NCBI RefSeq assembly: GCF_013359735.1
Contig: NZ_JABFMX010000013.1
Span: forward strand, 62,001 to 126,000
Source: Arthrobacter sp. C9C5
GTDB lineage: Bacteria; Actinomycetota; Actinomycetes; Actinomycetales; Micrococcaceae
Length of the DNA stretch: 64,000 bases
Reading direction: 5' to 3'
Shown: positions 1-11,097 of the stretch, in pieces
How the letters are laid out: each line of letters starts with the position of its first letter
How positions within the stretch are numbered: the first letter of the stretch is position 1
Notes under the pieces: generated by a model
Database searches by the model: none
Told to the model about the DNA's origin: nothing
What the model saw: the letters and a program-made list of their open reading frames with translations, nothing else
Program-made: the position numbers and the translations under genes

Positions 1-94
1 GGCGAGGAAGAAGTTCACGCTCCAACAGTAGTGTGCCGGCGGGGGCGTTCCAGTTCCGCGCCGGCCCGTTACGGAAGCCTTGAGGGCTTAACGC

Positions 95-134
95 AAAAGG
101 TCCCGGTCAGCGTTTCCGCTGGCCGGGACCTTTT
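95..134 (-). terminator. Rho-independent terminator after tRNA-Ala
   Basis: An 18-bp stem (arms 95-112 and 117-134, one G-T pair) closes on a 4-nt loop. Read on the minus strand it lies 4 nt past the CCA end of tRNA-Ala and ends in four T. The A-tract on the other arm makes it potentially bidirectional. It probably ends the gyrA / tRNA-Ile / DLW-39 / tRNA-Ala transcription unit. Confidence 0.8.
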
Positions 135-138
135 CCTA

Positions 139-214
139 TGGTGGAGGCACGGGGACTCGAACCCCGAACCCCCTGCTTGCAAAGCAGGTGCGCTACCAAT
201 TGCGCCATGCCCCC
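139..214 (-). tRNA. tRNA-Ala (anticodon TGC)
   Basis: On the minus strand the sequence folds into a full cloverleaf. It has a 7-bp acceptor stem starting GGGGGCA, a D-arm with GGTAGCGC, an anticodon stem CCTGC/GCAGG around TTTGCAA (anticodon TGC), a T-arm with GGTTCGAGTCC, discriminator A, and an encoded CCA at 141-139. The anticodon reads GCN alanine codons. It lies downstream of the DLW-39 gene and tRNA-Ile in the gyrA-downstream tRNA pair common in Actinobacteria. Confidence 0.96.
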
Positions 215-285
215 ATAAGAAGCAACCCGTCAATCATACCCCAGTGCCGGAGAGCCGTTTCCAGCTTTCCTGCCGGGGTTCCGGG

Positions 286-402
286 CTAATCAACCGTGTC
301 GGTCGATTCGCTCCAGACTGCCTTCCGGGCTTCGGATTCCTGCACCTTCCTGTAGAGCAGGACGCCTGCGATCGTGGCTGCAACAACCAGCAACTTCTTC
401 AC
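286..402 (-). CDS. DLW-39 family small protein
   Basis: A 38-residue ORF with a GTG start at 402 and TAG stop at 286-288 lies between the two tRNAs. The translation begins MKKLLVVAATIAGVLLYRKV and ends in a short charged tail (QESEARKAVWSESTDTVD). That is one N-terminal hydrophobic segment after a KK pair, followed by a polar tail with a W-S/T-x-S/D motif. This matches the small DLW-39 family (about 39 residues) found next to gyrA and tRNA genes in Actinobacteria; here the D-L-W motif reads A-V-W. The ribosome site is GGGG about 5 nt upstream, and an in-frame GTG at 408 is an alternative start. It is probably a single-pass membrane peptide of unknown function. The family call is from memory of context and sequence style. 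Confidence 0.75.
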   Translation of the reverse strand: MKKLLVVAATIAGVLLYRKVQESEARKAVWSESTDTVD

Positions 403-461
403 ATGCACCCCGTTCCGGTCCAGTTTCACGTGGACCTTTACAGGAACCAGTACAGGTTCCG

Positions 462-535
462 TGGGCGTACCAGGACTTGAACCTGGGACCTCTTCGTTAT
501 CAGCGAAGCGCTCTAACCGCCTGAGCTATACGCCC
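462..535 (-). tRNA. tRNA-Ile (anticodon GAT)
   Basis: The minus-strand cloverleaf starts GGGCGTATAGCTCAGG, with an anticodon stem CTTCG/CGAAG around the loop CTGATAA (anticodon GAT). The T-arm contains GGTTCAAGTCC, the acceptor is TACGCCC, and the discriminator is A. The 3' CCA is not encoded (CG follows), so it needs the CCA-adding enzyme, and a candidate gene for that lies at 30273 in this window. It sits downstream of the DUF3566 gene in the same orientation. Confidence 0.96.
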
Positions 536-537
536 CG

Positions 538-600
538 ATGCCTCATCGGGCCGAGATATGACTTTACAGCACATCCCGGCCCGATCTCAAATCGAGGCAT
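538..600 (-). other. Imperfect hairpin between DUF3566 gene and tRNA-Ile
   Basis: Arms ATGCCTC plus ATCGGGCCG (538-553) pair with CGGCCCGAT (577-585) and, after an 8-nt bulge, GAGGCAT (594-600). This gives 16 paired bases immediately 5' of tRNA-Ile on the minus strand. There is no U-tract, so it could be a processing or attenuation structure as well as a terminator for the gyrase operon. Confidence 0.45.
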
Positions 601-633
601 TTCCCCGGAGAATATCCGGGAAAAGTACGGGTT

Positions 634-1260
634 CTAGTCGTCCGTGAGGGTGACGCCGATGCCGCCCACGAGGGTGGCAGCGATGTTGTACAGCACTGCC
701 GAGAGCATCGACAGGGCCGTCAGCAGCACCACGTTGATCACCGCGATGATCACGGCGAATGACGCGACCTGGCCGAGGGAGGCAACCTTCTTCAGTTCGA
801 AGCCGCCGCTTTCGGAGCCGGCCAAGGTTCCGAGGAGCCCGTCCACCTGGTCGAAAATGCCGGTCAGGTCCAGGACGGTCCAGAGGACGATCGCGGCGAC
901 GACGGTCACGATGCCGAGCGCCACCGAGAGCAGGAAAGCCATCTTGAGCACGGACCAAGGGTCAACCTTGCTGATCAGCAGGCGCGCGCGGCGGACTTTC
1001 GCCTTCGGCGCCGGCTTAACAAGTCCCGGTGCTCCCTGGGCGGGGCGCTGGCCGGAGGCTTCCGGGCGTTGTCCGGGGGCTGCGGGACGCTGTCCCGGAG
1101 CGGCCGGGCGCTGTCCGGGGACGGCGGGACGCTGCCCGGGGACGGCACCGGCCGGGCGCTGCTGCGGACGCGACGGGGCGTTCACCCGCGGGGCGGCAGT
1201 CGGCTGCCGCATCCCGCCCGGGCCGCTGCTCGACTTGGGATATGAGTCGGAATTGCTCAC
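634..1260 (-). CDS. DUF3566 domain membrane protein
   Basis: The 208-residue protein has two parts. Residues about 1-90 are low-complexity and Pro/Gln/Arg-rich, with five 7-residue repeats of the type PGQRPAA. The rest is the DUF3566 domain: a basic [17 protein letters not shown] entry, a first membrane helix ([18 protein letters not shown]), a periplasmic loop, and a second membrane segment ([19 protein letters not shown]). Genes of this type follow gyrA in Actinobacteria (Rv0007 in M. tuberculosis). The GTG start overlaps the gyrA TGA (GTGA), so the two are probably translationally coupled. The function is unknown; a cell-envelope role is only an inference from topology. Confidence 0.88.
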   Translation of the reverse strand: MSNSDSYPKSSSGPGGMRQPTAAPRVNAPSRPQQRPAGAVPGQRPAVPGQRPAAPGQRPAAPGQRPEASGQRPAQGAPGLVKPAPKAKVRRARLLISKVDPWSVLKMAFLLSVALGIVTVVAAIVLWTVLDLTGIFDQVDGLLGTLAGSESGGFELKKVASLGQVASFAVIIAVINVVLLTALSMLSAVLYNIAATLVGGIGVTLTDD

Positions 1261-3965
1261 GCGTTACCTCCGGTATTATCTTCGTCCAGTTCGGCATGGC
1301 CTGATGACTCATCTGACTCCGGGGCCGGTACTGATTCTGTCTCTGCGGACCCCTCGTGTGATCCGGTCTCTCCAGCCAACGTTACGTCATCCTGCTCCGT
1401 AGCCCGACTTTCATCCCCGCTTTCGAGGGCTGTTTCGTCGGTCTCGAGGCCGCGTTCGCTGTTGCGGGCCACCGCGATGATGCGGTCGTTCTTGTCCGGT
1501 TTGGCGAAGATCACGCCCATGGTGTCTCGGCCCTTTGCGGGGACCCCGGTCACCGAGGAGCGGACCACCTTGCCGCCTTCCATGACCACCAGGACTTCGT
1601 CTTCCTCGTTCACGATGAGGGCACCGACGAGGTGTCCGCGTTCCTCCTGGTACTTACCCACCTTGATGCCGAGTCCGCCGCGGCCCTGGAGACGGTATTC
1701 CTCCACCGCGGTCCGCTTGGCGAAGCCGCCTTCGGTCACGATGAAGACGAACGACCCGTCCTGTACGACGTCGGCCGCCAGCAGTTCGTCGTCCTCGCGG
1801 AACTTCATCCCGGTGACGCCGGACGTTGCCCGGCCCATCGGGCGCAGTGCCTCGTCCGTGGCGGTGAAGCGGATCGACTGGCCCTTGCGGGAGACCAGCA
1901 TCAGGTCATCCGTTTCGGATACCAGCTGTGCCGAGACCAGCTCGTCGCCGTCGCGCAGGTTGATGGCTATCACGCCGGCGGAGCGGTTGGTGTCGTAGTC
2001 CTCCAGCCGCGTCTTCTTAACCAGGCCGCGCTTGGTGGCGAGCACCAGGTACGGGGCGTGCTGGTAGTCGCGCAGGTCCAGCACCTGGGCGATGTGCTCG
2101 TCCGGCTGGAAGGCCAGCAGGTTCGCCACGTGCTGGCCCTTGGCGTCGCGGGCCGCTTCCACCAGTTCGTACGCCTTGGCACGGTACACGCGGCCCAGGT
2201 TCGTGAAGAACAGCAGCCAGTGGTGCGTGGTGGTGACGAAGAAGTGCTCCACGACGTCGTCGCCGCGCAGCTGGGCGCCCTTGATGCCCTTGCCGCCGCG
2301 CTGCTGGGACCGGTAGTTGTCGCTGCGGGTGCGCTTGACGTAGCCGCCCCGGGTGATCGTGACGACCATTTCCTCTTCGGGGATCAGATCCTCGATCGAC
2401 ATGTCGCCGTCGTAGCCCATCAGGACCTTGGTCTTGCGGTCGTCGCCGTGCTTGGCCACAATTTCGGCCAGCTCGGTGCTGATGATCTCCCGCTGGCGCT
2501 CCTCGGAGGCAAGGATCGAGTTGTATTCGGCGATCAGGGCCTCGAGTTCCGAGTGGCGGTCCTGGATCTTCTGCCGCTCCAGGGCGGCAAGCCGGCGCAG
2601 CTGCATGTCCAGGATGGCCCGGGCCTGCAGTTCGTCGATGTCCAGCAGTTCCATCAGGCCGTCGCGGGCCGCTTCGGTGGTGGTGGAGGCCCGGATCAGG
2701 GCGATGACCTCGTCCAGCGCGTCCAGCGCCTTGAGGAGGGCGCGCAGGATGTGGGCTTCCTCCTCCGCCTTGCGCAGGCGGTACCGGGTGCGCCGGGCGA
2801 TGACGTCCATCTGGTGAGTGACCCAGTGCCGGATAAACGCGTCGAGGCTGAGCGTGCGCGGCACCCCGTCGACGATTGCAAGCATGTTCGCCGCGAAGTT
2901 GTCCTGCAGCTGGGTGTGCTTGTAGAGGTTGTTCAGCACCACCTTGGCGACGGCGTCGCGCTTGAGCACAATGACGAGGCGCTGGCCGGTGCGGCCCGAG
3001 GTCTCGTCGCGGAGGTCGGCGATGCCGGAAATCTTGCCGTCCTTGACGAGTTCGGCAATCTTGATCGCCAGGTTGTCCGGGTTGGCCTGGTACGGCAGCT
3101 CGGTGACCACGAGGCAGGTGCGGCCCTGGAGTTCCTCGACGTTGACGACGGCGCGCATGGTGATGGAGCCGCGGCCGGTGCGGTAGGCGTCCTCGATGCC
3201 CTTGTGGCCCAGGATGGTGGCGCCGGTCGGGAAGTCGGGTCCCTTGATCCGCTGGATCAGTTCTTCGAGCAGCTCCTCGCGGCTGGCGGTCGGGTTGGCC
3301 AGGTACCACTGAACGCCGTCGGCAACCTCACGGAGGTTGTGCGGCGGAATGTTGGTGGCCATGCCGACCGCGATGCCGGAAGAACCGTTTACCAGGAGGT
3401 TCGGGAAACGCGCCGGCAGGATGGTCGGTTCCTGGTTCTTGCCGTCGTAGTTGTCCTGGAAATCAACGGTTTCCTCGTCGATGTCCCGGACCATTTCCAT
3501 GGCCAGCGGTGCCATCTTGGTTTCGGTGTACCGGGGAGCCGCGGCGCCGTCGTTGCCGGGCGAACCGAAGTTGCCCTGGCCGAGTGCCAGCGGGTAGCGC
3601 ATGGTCCAGTCCTGGATCAGGCGGACCAGGGCGTCGTAGATCGCGGTGTCGCCGTGCGGGTGGTACTGGCCCATGACCTCGCCGACTACGCGGGCGCACT
3701 TGTTGAAGGACCGATCCGGGCGGTAGCCGCCGTCGAACATCGCGTACAGCACGCGGCGGTGGACGGGCTTGAGTCCGTCGCGGACGTCCGGCAGCGCACG
3801 TCCGACGATGACGGCCATGGCGTAGTCGAGGTAGGAGCGCTGCATTTCGGTCTGCAGGTCAACCTGTTCGACGCGGTCGGTCAGCACATCGGTGTCAAGA
3901 ACGGTGCCCTCGAGCACGGGCTCCGCGCCGGATGCGGGCGGGACCTCGGGTGTTTCGTCACTCAT
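1257..3965 (-). CDS. gyrA: DNA gyrase subunit A
   Basis: Breakage-reunion subunit of the A2B2 gyrase, which introduces negative supercoils. The 902-residue protein carries the catalytic tyrosine in AAPRYTETK (Tyr146) and a quinolone-resistance region around residues 105-111 (GDTAIYD). The GyrA box QRGGKGIKG lies in the C-terminal beta-pinwheel. The tail, about residues 840-902, is long, acidic and Ser/Glu-rich beyond the usual pinwheel end. The ATG start is 58 nt after the gyrB stop on the minus strand, giving a gyrB-gyrA operon that continues into the DUF3566 gene. No resistance-type change can be judged from the sequence alone. Confidence 0.98.
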   Translation of the reverse strand: MSDETPEVPPASGAEPVLEGTVLDTDVLTDRVEQVDLQTEMQRSYLDYAMAVIVGRALPDVRDGLKPVHRRVLYAMFDGGYRPDRSFNKCARVVGEVMGQYHPHGDTAIYDALVRLIQDWTMRYPLALGQGNFGSPGNDGAAAPRYTETKMAPLAMEMVRDIDEETVDFQDNYDGKNQEPTILPARFPNLLVNGSSGIAVGMATNIPPHNLREVADGVQWYLANPTASREELLEELIQRIKGPDFPTGATILGHKGIEDAYRTGRGSITMRAVVNVEELQGRTCLVVTELPYQANPDNLAIKIAELVKDGKISGIADLRDETSGRTGQRLVIVLKRDAVAKVVLNNLYKHTQLQDNFAANMLAIVDGVPRTLSLDAFIRHWVTHQMDVIARRTRYRLRKAEEEAHILRALLKALDALDEVIALIRASTTTEAARDGLMELLDIDELQARAILDMQLRRLAALERQKIQDRHSELEALIAEYNSILASEERQREIISTELAEIVAKHGDDRKTKVLMGYDGDMSIEDLIPEEEMVVTITRGGYVKRTRSDNYRSQQRGGKGIKGAQLRGDDVVEHFFVTTTHHWLLFFTNLGRVYRAKAYELVEAARDAKGQHVANLLAFQPDEHIAQVLDLRDYQHAPYLVLATKRGLVKKTRLEDYDTNRSAGVIAINLRDGDELVSAQLVSETDDLMLVSRKGQSIRFTATDEALRPMGRATSGVTGMKFREDDELLAADVVQDGSFVFIVTEGGFAKRTAVEEYRLQGRGGLGIKVGKYQEERGHLVGALIVNEEDEVLVVMEGGKVVRSSVTGVPAKGRDTMGVIFAKPDKNDRIIAVARNSERGLETDETALESGDESRATEQDDVTLAGETGSHEGSAETESVPAPESDESSGHAELDEDNTGGNA

Positions 3966-4023
3966 AGTCTATATTTTCCGTTTCAGGTATATATCGGTTC
4001 TGGAATATGTAGAGGCTTGGCCG

Positions 4024-6111
<2,088 letters not shown>

Positions 6112-6505
6112 AGGCGCTTTCGACTCCTCTATGTTCGTTGAAGGCCGGCCGTCGCCGCTTCCGAAGAGGAACGGTTACCGCCAACAGGCACGTCACTGTT
6201 GGCGCCGCTGCATGGGTCGCATCAGCCGATTCCGCGCATAGAAATTGCGTCGGAAACGGACTCAGTCGACGTTTCACCGGCGCCCAGTTATCTACCTCGA
6301 TTCTACCGTGTTATAGGGCGGATTCCCGCATTCCAGAGGCCCAAACGGCAGCTAAAGTGCCGCTGAGAGGCCATTGGCTCCGGCTGCACGGCTCCCGGGG
6401 TAGTCCGGCTGGGTTCCTATACGAGTCCGGGGCGTTGGAGCGCCCTACACGGCGTTTGCGGATTTTTCAATAGTTTTGGAAGAAGTGCTTCATACCCGGC
6501 GGAGC
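6112..6505 (-). promoter_or_regulatory. gyrB upstream region with probable promoter
   Basis: No credible gene lies in this stretch. On the minus strand the AT-rich patch at 6300-6315 contains TATAAC (6315-6310) and TAGAAT (6305-6300), either of which could be a sigma-70-type -10 element. No clear -35 is visible. A 190-nt leader would follow before the GTG of gyrB, which would be long enough for supercoiling-dependent or other leader control. This is inference only. Confidence 0.35.
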
Positions 6506-6580
6506 GGACTAGACCGCGGACTGGACCGTGGACCGTGCCGCGGACTGGACCGCGGACTGGACCGTGGACCGCGCCGCGGG
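6506..6580. repeat. Hexamer-based minisatellite (GGACNG / GACCGY units)
   Basis: About twelve consecutive hexamers alternate GGACTG, GACCGC, GACCGT, GGACCG and NGCCGC, with a higher-order duplication of the block. The array stops at the 3' end of dciA. It is non-coding, and no homopolymer or IS signature flanks it. Such arrays are expected to vary in copy number between strains. Confidence 0.85.
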
Positions 6581-7138
6581 CTACCCGTAGGTGTCGCGCG
6601 GGCCGCGGCCGTTGACCGTCCGGGCACCCTTCCGCCAGCTTGGCGCCGCGGGACCGAGCACCTGGATACTGGTCACGACGCCCTCACCCAATTCGACGCG
6701 GAATTTCTCCAGCAGGCTCAGGCTGAGCAGGCGCAGCTGGGTGGCCCAGGCCGTGGAATCGCAGCGCACGTGGAGTGTCGTGTCGGTAAAGCTCTCCGGT
6801 GTGCAGTGTGCGGAAATTTCCGGTCCCACGAGGGCCGGCCATTGCGCCATGACGGAGCCGACCGCCACGGGTGAGCTCCAGCCCCGTTCCGCGACGAGCC
6901 GTCCCACCACCTTGCCGAGCCCCAGCGGGTCCCGTCCGGTGCCGTGGAACTGGCTGAAGCCGCGGGTGCCGGCACTGCGGGCCGGCTTTTGGGTGCTGCC
7001 CGGCCATGGGGGCGCCTTCCGGCGGATTTCTCCGCGGGCTGCCGCGGCATCGCGCATCCGGTTCAATGCCGCCTGCGCGGCGTCGATGTCATCGGGGTCG
7101 CGGCCGGGTTGCAGGCCGCCGTCGGTGTCCTTATTCAT
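6581..7138 (-). CDS. dciA: DciA-type helicase loader (DUF721)
   Basis: The 185-residue protein has a disordered, charged N-terminus (residues 1-75). The conserved DUF721 core begins at about residue 80 with LGKVVGRLVAERGW and continues with VMAQWPALVGPEISAHCTPESF and LHVRCDSTAWATQLRLL. DciA loads the replicative helicase DnaB in bacteria lacking DnaC/DnaI. The gene lies at its usual actinobacterial position between recF and gyrB (Rv0004 equivalent). Its ATG overlaps the recF TGA by 4 nt (ATGA), indicating translational coupling. Its helicase partner dnaB is also in this window, at 58695. Confidence 0.92.
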   Translation of the reverse strand: MNKDTDGGLQPGRDPDDIDAAQAALNRMRDAAAARGEIRRKAPPWPGSTQKPARSAGTRGFSQFHGTGRDPLGLGKVVGRLVAERGWSSPVAVGSVMAQWPALVGPEISAHCTPESFTDTTLHVRCDSTAWATQLRLLSLSLLEKFRVELGEGVVTSIQVLGPAAPSWRKGARTVNGRGPRDTYG

Positions 7139-8337
7139 CGCTTGTCCGGCTCATCGATTCCTCCCGGAATGACCTTCACCCGCCGTCCGGCCAGTTCTGC
7201 CGGGATGTCGTCCTCGACGGCGGCCGTCACCAGAACCTGTTCCGCGCCGGATACTATTGCCGCCAGTTTACGCCGCCGCTGGACGTCCAGTTCGGCAAAA
7301 ACGTCATCCAGAATCAGGATCGGCGCGGAGCCGCCGGTGCGAGCGTCGTCCAGCATCACATAGTACGAGGCAAGGCGCAGGGACAGGCACATGGACCAGG
7401 TTTCCCCATGCGAGGCATACCCCTTGGCCGGTGCCTGCCCCAGGACCAGTTCCAGTTCGTCGCGGTGCGGGCCCACGAGCGAGATTCCGCGCTCCAGTTC
7501 CTTGCGGCGCGAGGCCGCGAACGCTTGGATGTAGCGTTCGGTGAGCTCCTCCACGCTCAGCCGGCGGAGCTCCTCGAGGCTGGCCGGGGCGCCAGACGGT
7601 CCGCCCGCTGACGCTTCGCCGTCGTCATCGAGCACCCCCTGCAAGGTGGAGCGGTAGACCGTTCCGGCCTCTTTGGACCCGTCGGTGAGCTGGGCGTAGG
7701 CGTTCTTGAGATGCGGCTGCAGCAGTTCCACCAGCTCAAGCCGCGCGTGCAGGAGTTCCGCTCCGGCCCGGGCCATGTGCTGGTCCCAGACGTCGAGCGT
7801 TGCCTCGTGGCCGGCGGTGAACTTGCCGTTACGGCCGGATTTGAGCAGCGCGTTGCGTTGTTTCAGCACCCGGTCGTAGTCGCCGCGGGTGGCGGCGTGC
7901 CGGGGAACAAGGCTGACCAGGAGCTCATCCAGGAAGCGGCGCCGGTTGGACGGATCGCCCTTGACCAGGGCTAGGTCTTCGGGGGCAAAGAGGACCGTCT
8001 GGCAGATTCCCAAGATGTCCCTTGCCCGGACCGGGTTGCTTCGGTTGATGCGGGCCCGGTTGGCGCGGCCGCCGTTGATTTCCAACTCCAGCACGGTGGA
8101 CTGTTCGCCGCGGACCAGTTTGGCCCGGATCATCGCCCGCTCGGTGCCGAACCGCAGCAGCGGGGCATCGGTGCTGACCCGGTGCGAGCTCAGCGTGGCC
8201 AGGTAGCCAATGGCTTCCATCAGGTTGGTCTTGCCGATGCCGTTGGAGCCCACGAGCACTGTGACACCCGGTTCCAGGCTGAGGTCAACCTGTGCGTAAC
8301 TGCGGAAATCTGTCAGCGAAAGTTGTTCGAGGTACAC
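7135..8337 (-). CDS. recF: DNA replication/repair protein RecF
   Basis: An SMC-like ATPase of the RecFOR pathway that loads RecA at ssDNA gaps. The 400-residue protein has Walker A GSNGIGKTNL near residue 29, a coiled arm region in the middle, a signature region near SMCLSLRLASYY, and Walker B with D-loop ILILDDVFAELD near residue 345. The GTG start lies 22 nt downstream of the gnd stop, which fits one polycistronic unit dnaN-gnd-recF-dciA. The length is slightly above the usual 360-390 because of an insert around residues 235-260. Confidence 0.97.
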   Translation of the reverse strand: MYLEQLSLTDFRSYAQVDLSLEPGVTVLVGSNGIGKTNLMEAIGYLATLSSHRVSTDAPLLRFGTERAMIRAKLVRGEQSTVLELEINGGRANRARINRSNPVRARDILGICQTVLFAPEDLALVKGDPSNRRRFLDELLVSLVPRHAATRGDYDRVLKQRNALLKSGRNGKFTAGHEATLDVWDQHMARAGAELLHARLELVELLQPHLKNAYAQLTDGSKEAGTVYRSTLQGVLDDDGEASAGGPSGAPASLEELRRLSVEELTERYIQAFAASRRKELERGISLVGPHRDELELVLGQAPAKGYASHGETWSMCLSLRLASYYVMLDDARTGGSAPILILDDVFAELDVQRRRKLAAIVSGAEQVLVTAAVEDDIPAELAGRRVKVIPGGIDEPDKR

Positions 8338-8359
8338 GCCGGTTGCAGGATTCCAGGGG

Positions 8360-9244
8360 TTACTTGGCCGGCCGGGTGGCGTGTCCGCCGAACTGGTGGC
8401 GCAGGGCGGACACCATCTTCATGGCCGGCGAGCTGTCTTCGCGGGAGGAGAAGCGAGCGAACAGCGCCGCCGTGATGGCCGGGGCCGGCACCGCGTTGGC
8501 AATCGCTTCCTCCACCGTCCACCGTCCCTCGCCCGAGTCCTCGACGTAGTCGTCAATGGATTCCAGACCGGGATCCTCATCCAGGGCTTTGACCATCAGG
8601 TCCAGCAGCCAGGAGCGGACAACCGTGCCTTTCTGCCAGGCCCGGAAGGTGCCGGGCAGATCGGTCACGATGTCCTTCGCCGCGAGGAGTTCGTAGCCTT
8701 CCGCATAGGCCTGCATCAGACCGTATTCGATGCCGTTGTGCACCATCTTGGCGTAGTGTCCGGCGCCGACGCCGCCCACGTGCACGAAGCTGTCCGCGCG
8801 GTCGCCTTCCGGGCGGAGTGCGTCAAAGACCGGGAGTGCCCGTTCGATGTCGGCAGGATCACCGCCGGCCATCAGTCCGTAGCCGTTCTGCAGGCCCCAC
8901 ACGCCGCCGGACACTCCGCAGTCGGCAAAACGGACGCCCTTTTCGGCCAGCGCGGCCGCGTGCTTCTGGTCTTCGGTGAAGCGGGAGTTGCCGCCGTCGA
9001 TCACCAGGTCGCCGGCGTCGAGCTTGCTGCCGAGTTCGCTGATGACCGCATCGGTGATCTCGCCGGCGGGAACCATGACCCAGATCAGGCGCGGAGCCGG
9101 GAGTGCGGCGATCAGCTCGTCAACGGTGTCCACGTCGGTGACATCCGGATTGCGGTCAAAACCGGTGACCTGAATTCCGCCCTTGCGCAGGCGTTCGCGC
9201 ATATTGAAGCCCATTTTTCCAAGGCCGATCAGTCCAATGTGCAT
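8360..9244 (-). CDS. gnd: 6-phosphogluconate dehydrogenase, short decarboxylating type
   Basis: Oxidises and decarboxylates 6-phosphogluconate to ribulose-5-phosphate in the pentose phosphate pathway. I place the start at the ATG at 9244 because it opens the Rossmann fold (MHIGLIGLGKMGFNM). The protein is 294 residues, the short form often NAD-preferring, against about 470 in E. coli Gnd. Visible motifs are DGGNSRFTED, CGVSGGVWGLQNGYGLMAGG and the catalytic HYAKMVHNGIEYGLMQAY. Cofactor preference is not provable here. The position between dnaN and recF is typical of Arthrobacter and Streptomyces relatives. Confidence 0.95.
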   Translation of the reverse strand: MHIGLIGLGKMGFNMRERLRKGGIQVTGFDRNPDVTDVDTVDELIAALPAPRLIWVMVPAGEITDAVISELGSKLDAGDLVIDGGNSRFTEDQKHAAALAEKGVRFADCGVSGGVWGLQNGYGLMAGGDPADIERALPVFDALRPEGDRADSFVHVGGVGAGHYAKMVHNGIEYGLMQAYAEGYELLAAKDIVTDLPGTFRAWQKGTVVRSWLLDLMVKALDEDPGLESIDDYVEDSGEGRWTVEEAIANAVPAPAITAALFARFSSREDSSPAMKMVSALRHQFGGHATRPAK

Positions 9245-9275
9245 GGTGCGGGTTCTCTTTCTGCATTGGGTGTCG

Positions 9276-9338
9276 GTTGTCGTTTTGGGCCCAGAACGAC
9301 AACAACTGCCTGGGCCCACGCCGCCAGGGTTCCCTGGC
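9276..9338. other. Two hairpins in the dnaN-gnd gap
   Basis: A 9-bp inverted repeat GTTGTCGTT / AACGACAAC (9276-9284 and 9295-9303) is followed by the palindrome GCCAGGGTTCCCTGGC (9323-9338). Both lie between the dnaN stop and the gnd start. Neither has a T-run on the transcribed strand, so they may be mRNA stability or attenuation structures rather than full terminators. Confidence 0.45.
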
Positions 9339-9369
9339 CGAGCTTGCGAGGCGAGGGTGGCGGTGGGGA

Positions 9370-10494
9370 CTAGTTGGGCAGACGGACCGGCATGACCAGG
9401 TAGCGGTAGTCGTCCTGGTCCTCGCCGTCGGCGTCCTGCTGGGCGGTGATCATCGCCGGCTTCGGCGCCGTGGTGAAGGAGAACCGCACAAACTTGGTCT
9501 CGATGACGCTAAGGCCTTCGATGAGGTAGTGCGGGTTGAAGGCCACGGTGATGTCTTCGCCGGTCAGCTGGGCCTCGAGCTCTTCTGAAGCCTGGGCGTC
9601 CTCACCGGTTCCGGCGTCAAGGTGCAACTGTCCCTGGGTGAACGCAAGCCGGACCGGGGTGTTGCGCTCGGCCACAAGCGATACGCGGCGGACGGCCTCG
9701 ACCAGTTCCTGGGTCTGCACGGTGGCGTGGATCGGGGTGGAATCCGGGAACAGCGAACGGATTTTCGGGTAGTCACCATCAACCAGGAGCGACGTCGTCG
9801 TGCGGCCGCCGCTCTCGAAACCGATCAGCCGACTGTCGTCGTCGGCGAGGGCGAGGTTGATGTCGCCGCTGCCGCCGAGTGTCTTGGCAACTTCGTTGAG
9901 GGTCTTGGCTTTCACCAGGGCGCTGGTGGAGATGCCCGGAGTTGCGGGCTTCCAGGGCACTTCGCGCATGGCGAGGCGGTAGCGATCGGTGGCGAGCAGC
10001 GTGATGAGGTCGTCCTCGATCTCCATCCGGACGCCGGTGAGGATGGGAAGCGTGTCGTCCTTGCTGGCCGCGATGATCACCTGGGAAACGGCCTGCGCGA
10101 ACGAATCGCCCGGCACGGTGCCGCTGATCGGGGGCAGCGCAGGCAGCGGCGGGTATTCCGCCTCCGGCATCGTGGCCAGGTGGAAGCTGCTCCGGCGGCA
10201 GGTCAGCGTGACTTTGTTGCCGTCGGTTTCGATTTCGACCGGGGCGGAGGGCAGGCTGCGGCAAATATCGGCGAGGAGGCGGCCGGACACCAGGATCGTG
10301 CCCTCGGTGGTGATGTCAGCGGGGATTTCCAGGCGTGCCGAGGTCTCGTAGTCAAAGCTGGAGAGGCTGACAGTGCCGGCTTCCGCCTTGAGGAGCAAAC
10401 CGGAAAGCACGGGAACAGGCGGCCGCGGAGACAACGACCGGGCGGTCCAGGTCACGGCTTCGGCCAGGACGTCCCGTTCGACTCTGAACTTCAC
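9370..10494 (-). CDS. dnaN: DNA polymerase III beta subunit (sliding clamp)
   Basis: The processivity clamp that tethers polymerase III and repair factors to DNA. It is 374 residues, normal for the family, with three repeated clamp folds. The N-terminus is MKFRVERDVLAEAVTWTARSL and the C-terminal end is YRYLVMPVRLPN, the conserved M-P-x-R-L motif that lines the partner-binding pocket. The GTG start faces the oriC region. It is the first gene of the minus-strand replication cluster dnaN-gnd-recF-dciA. Confidence 0.97.
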   Translation of the reverse strand: MKFRVERDVLAEAVTWTARSLSPRPPVPVLSGLLLKAEAGTVSLSSFDYETSARLEIPADITTEGTILVSGRLLADICRSLPSAPVEIETDGNKVTLTCRRSSFHLATMPEAEYPPLPALPPISGTVPGDSFAQAVSQVIIAASKDDTLPILTGVRMEIEDDLITLLATDRYRLAMREVPWKPATPGISTSALVKAKTLNEVAKTLGGSGDINLALADDDSRLIGFESGGRTTTSLLVDGDYPKIRSLFPDSTPIHATVQTQELVEAVRRVSLVAERNTPVRLAFTQGQLHLDAGTGEDAQASEELEAQLTGEDITVAFNPHYLIEGLSVIETKFVRFSFTTAPKPAMITAQQDADGEDQDDYRYLVMPVRLPN

Positions 10495-11097
10495 GGAAGG
10501 GTGCCGCCTTTCATTGCTGCTGACAAAAGCTAAAACTCACAGGGCCATGGCGGCCTCGGCGCGCTGCCGGATCCGCCAAAAAGGTAAGTGCATGCACCCC
10601 CGGGTCTTCCTCCCGTCGCTTTCCGTTTCCGGGTTGCGAATGACAAGAGAGTGTCCGGGACGGACACACTGCAGACAGCTTAGCCCCAAGATCCGAGTTC
10701 TCCCATCCCCGGGTTACACCAGTGTGGTTCCCGAGCGCGCTCCGGTGCCTGGCTTCAAGAGGGCCAGGGCTGGCCGGTGGGGGGTCGGAACGAAACTGTT
10801 GTTTGAGGGAATTTCATTTTCTTGGGATTAGTAGTGTTAATAACTGCTGTGGAAACTGTGGATAACTCGGTCTGGCGGTGCGGTTCCGGGGTTAAGCCCT
10901 GTTCATGGAATGTGGGTGGAGCAGGTTTTAAACAGGGTGTGGATGGGGACAACATTTTCGGGCGTTTTGCCGATCCACAGGCGCCTTAAGGGTTTTAAGC
11001 CCATTAACCGCGGTTGTCCCCTTAAGTATCCACAGGGTTGTCCACAGGCCCCTGTTAATAAGGTAAGAGTGCGCGTCTGCTCAGGGCAGGAACCAGT
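10495..11097. other. oriC: oriC, dnaN-dnaA intergenic part
   Basis: This 603-bp non-coding region separates dnaN and dnaA, the standard oriC position in Actinobacteria. DnaA boxes I can see are a perfect TTATCCACA on the minus strand (10857-10865), a perfect actinobacterial-type TTGTCCACA (11038-11046), GTATCCACA (11026-11034), and weaker matches at 10938-10946 and 10971-10979. The stretch from about 10795 to 10870 is the most AT-rich and sits beside a perfect box, making it the likely unwinding element. Conserved runs such as GGTTTTAAGCCC near 10991 may be additional protein sites. Confidence 0.88.

Noticed and set aside
422..437. AGTTTCACGTGGACCT resembling parS
   Set aside because: Only the left half matches; the right half has several mismatches and the site lies outside the cluster.
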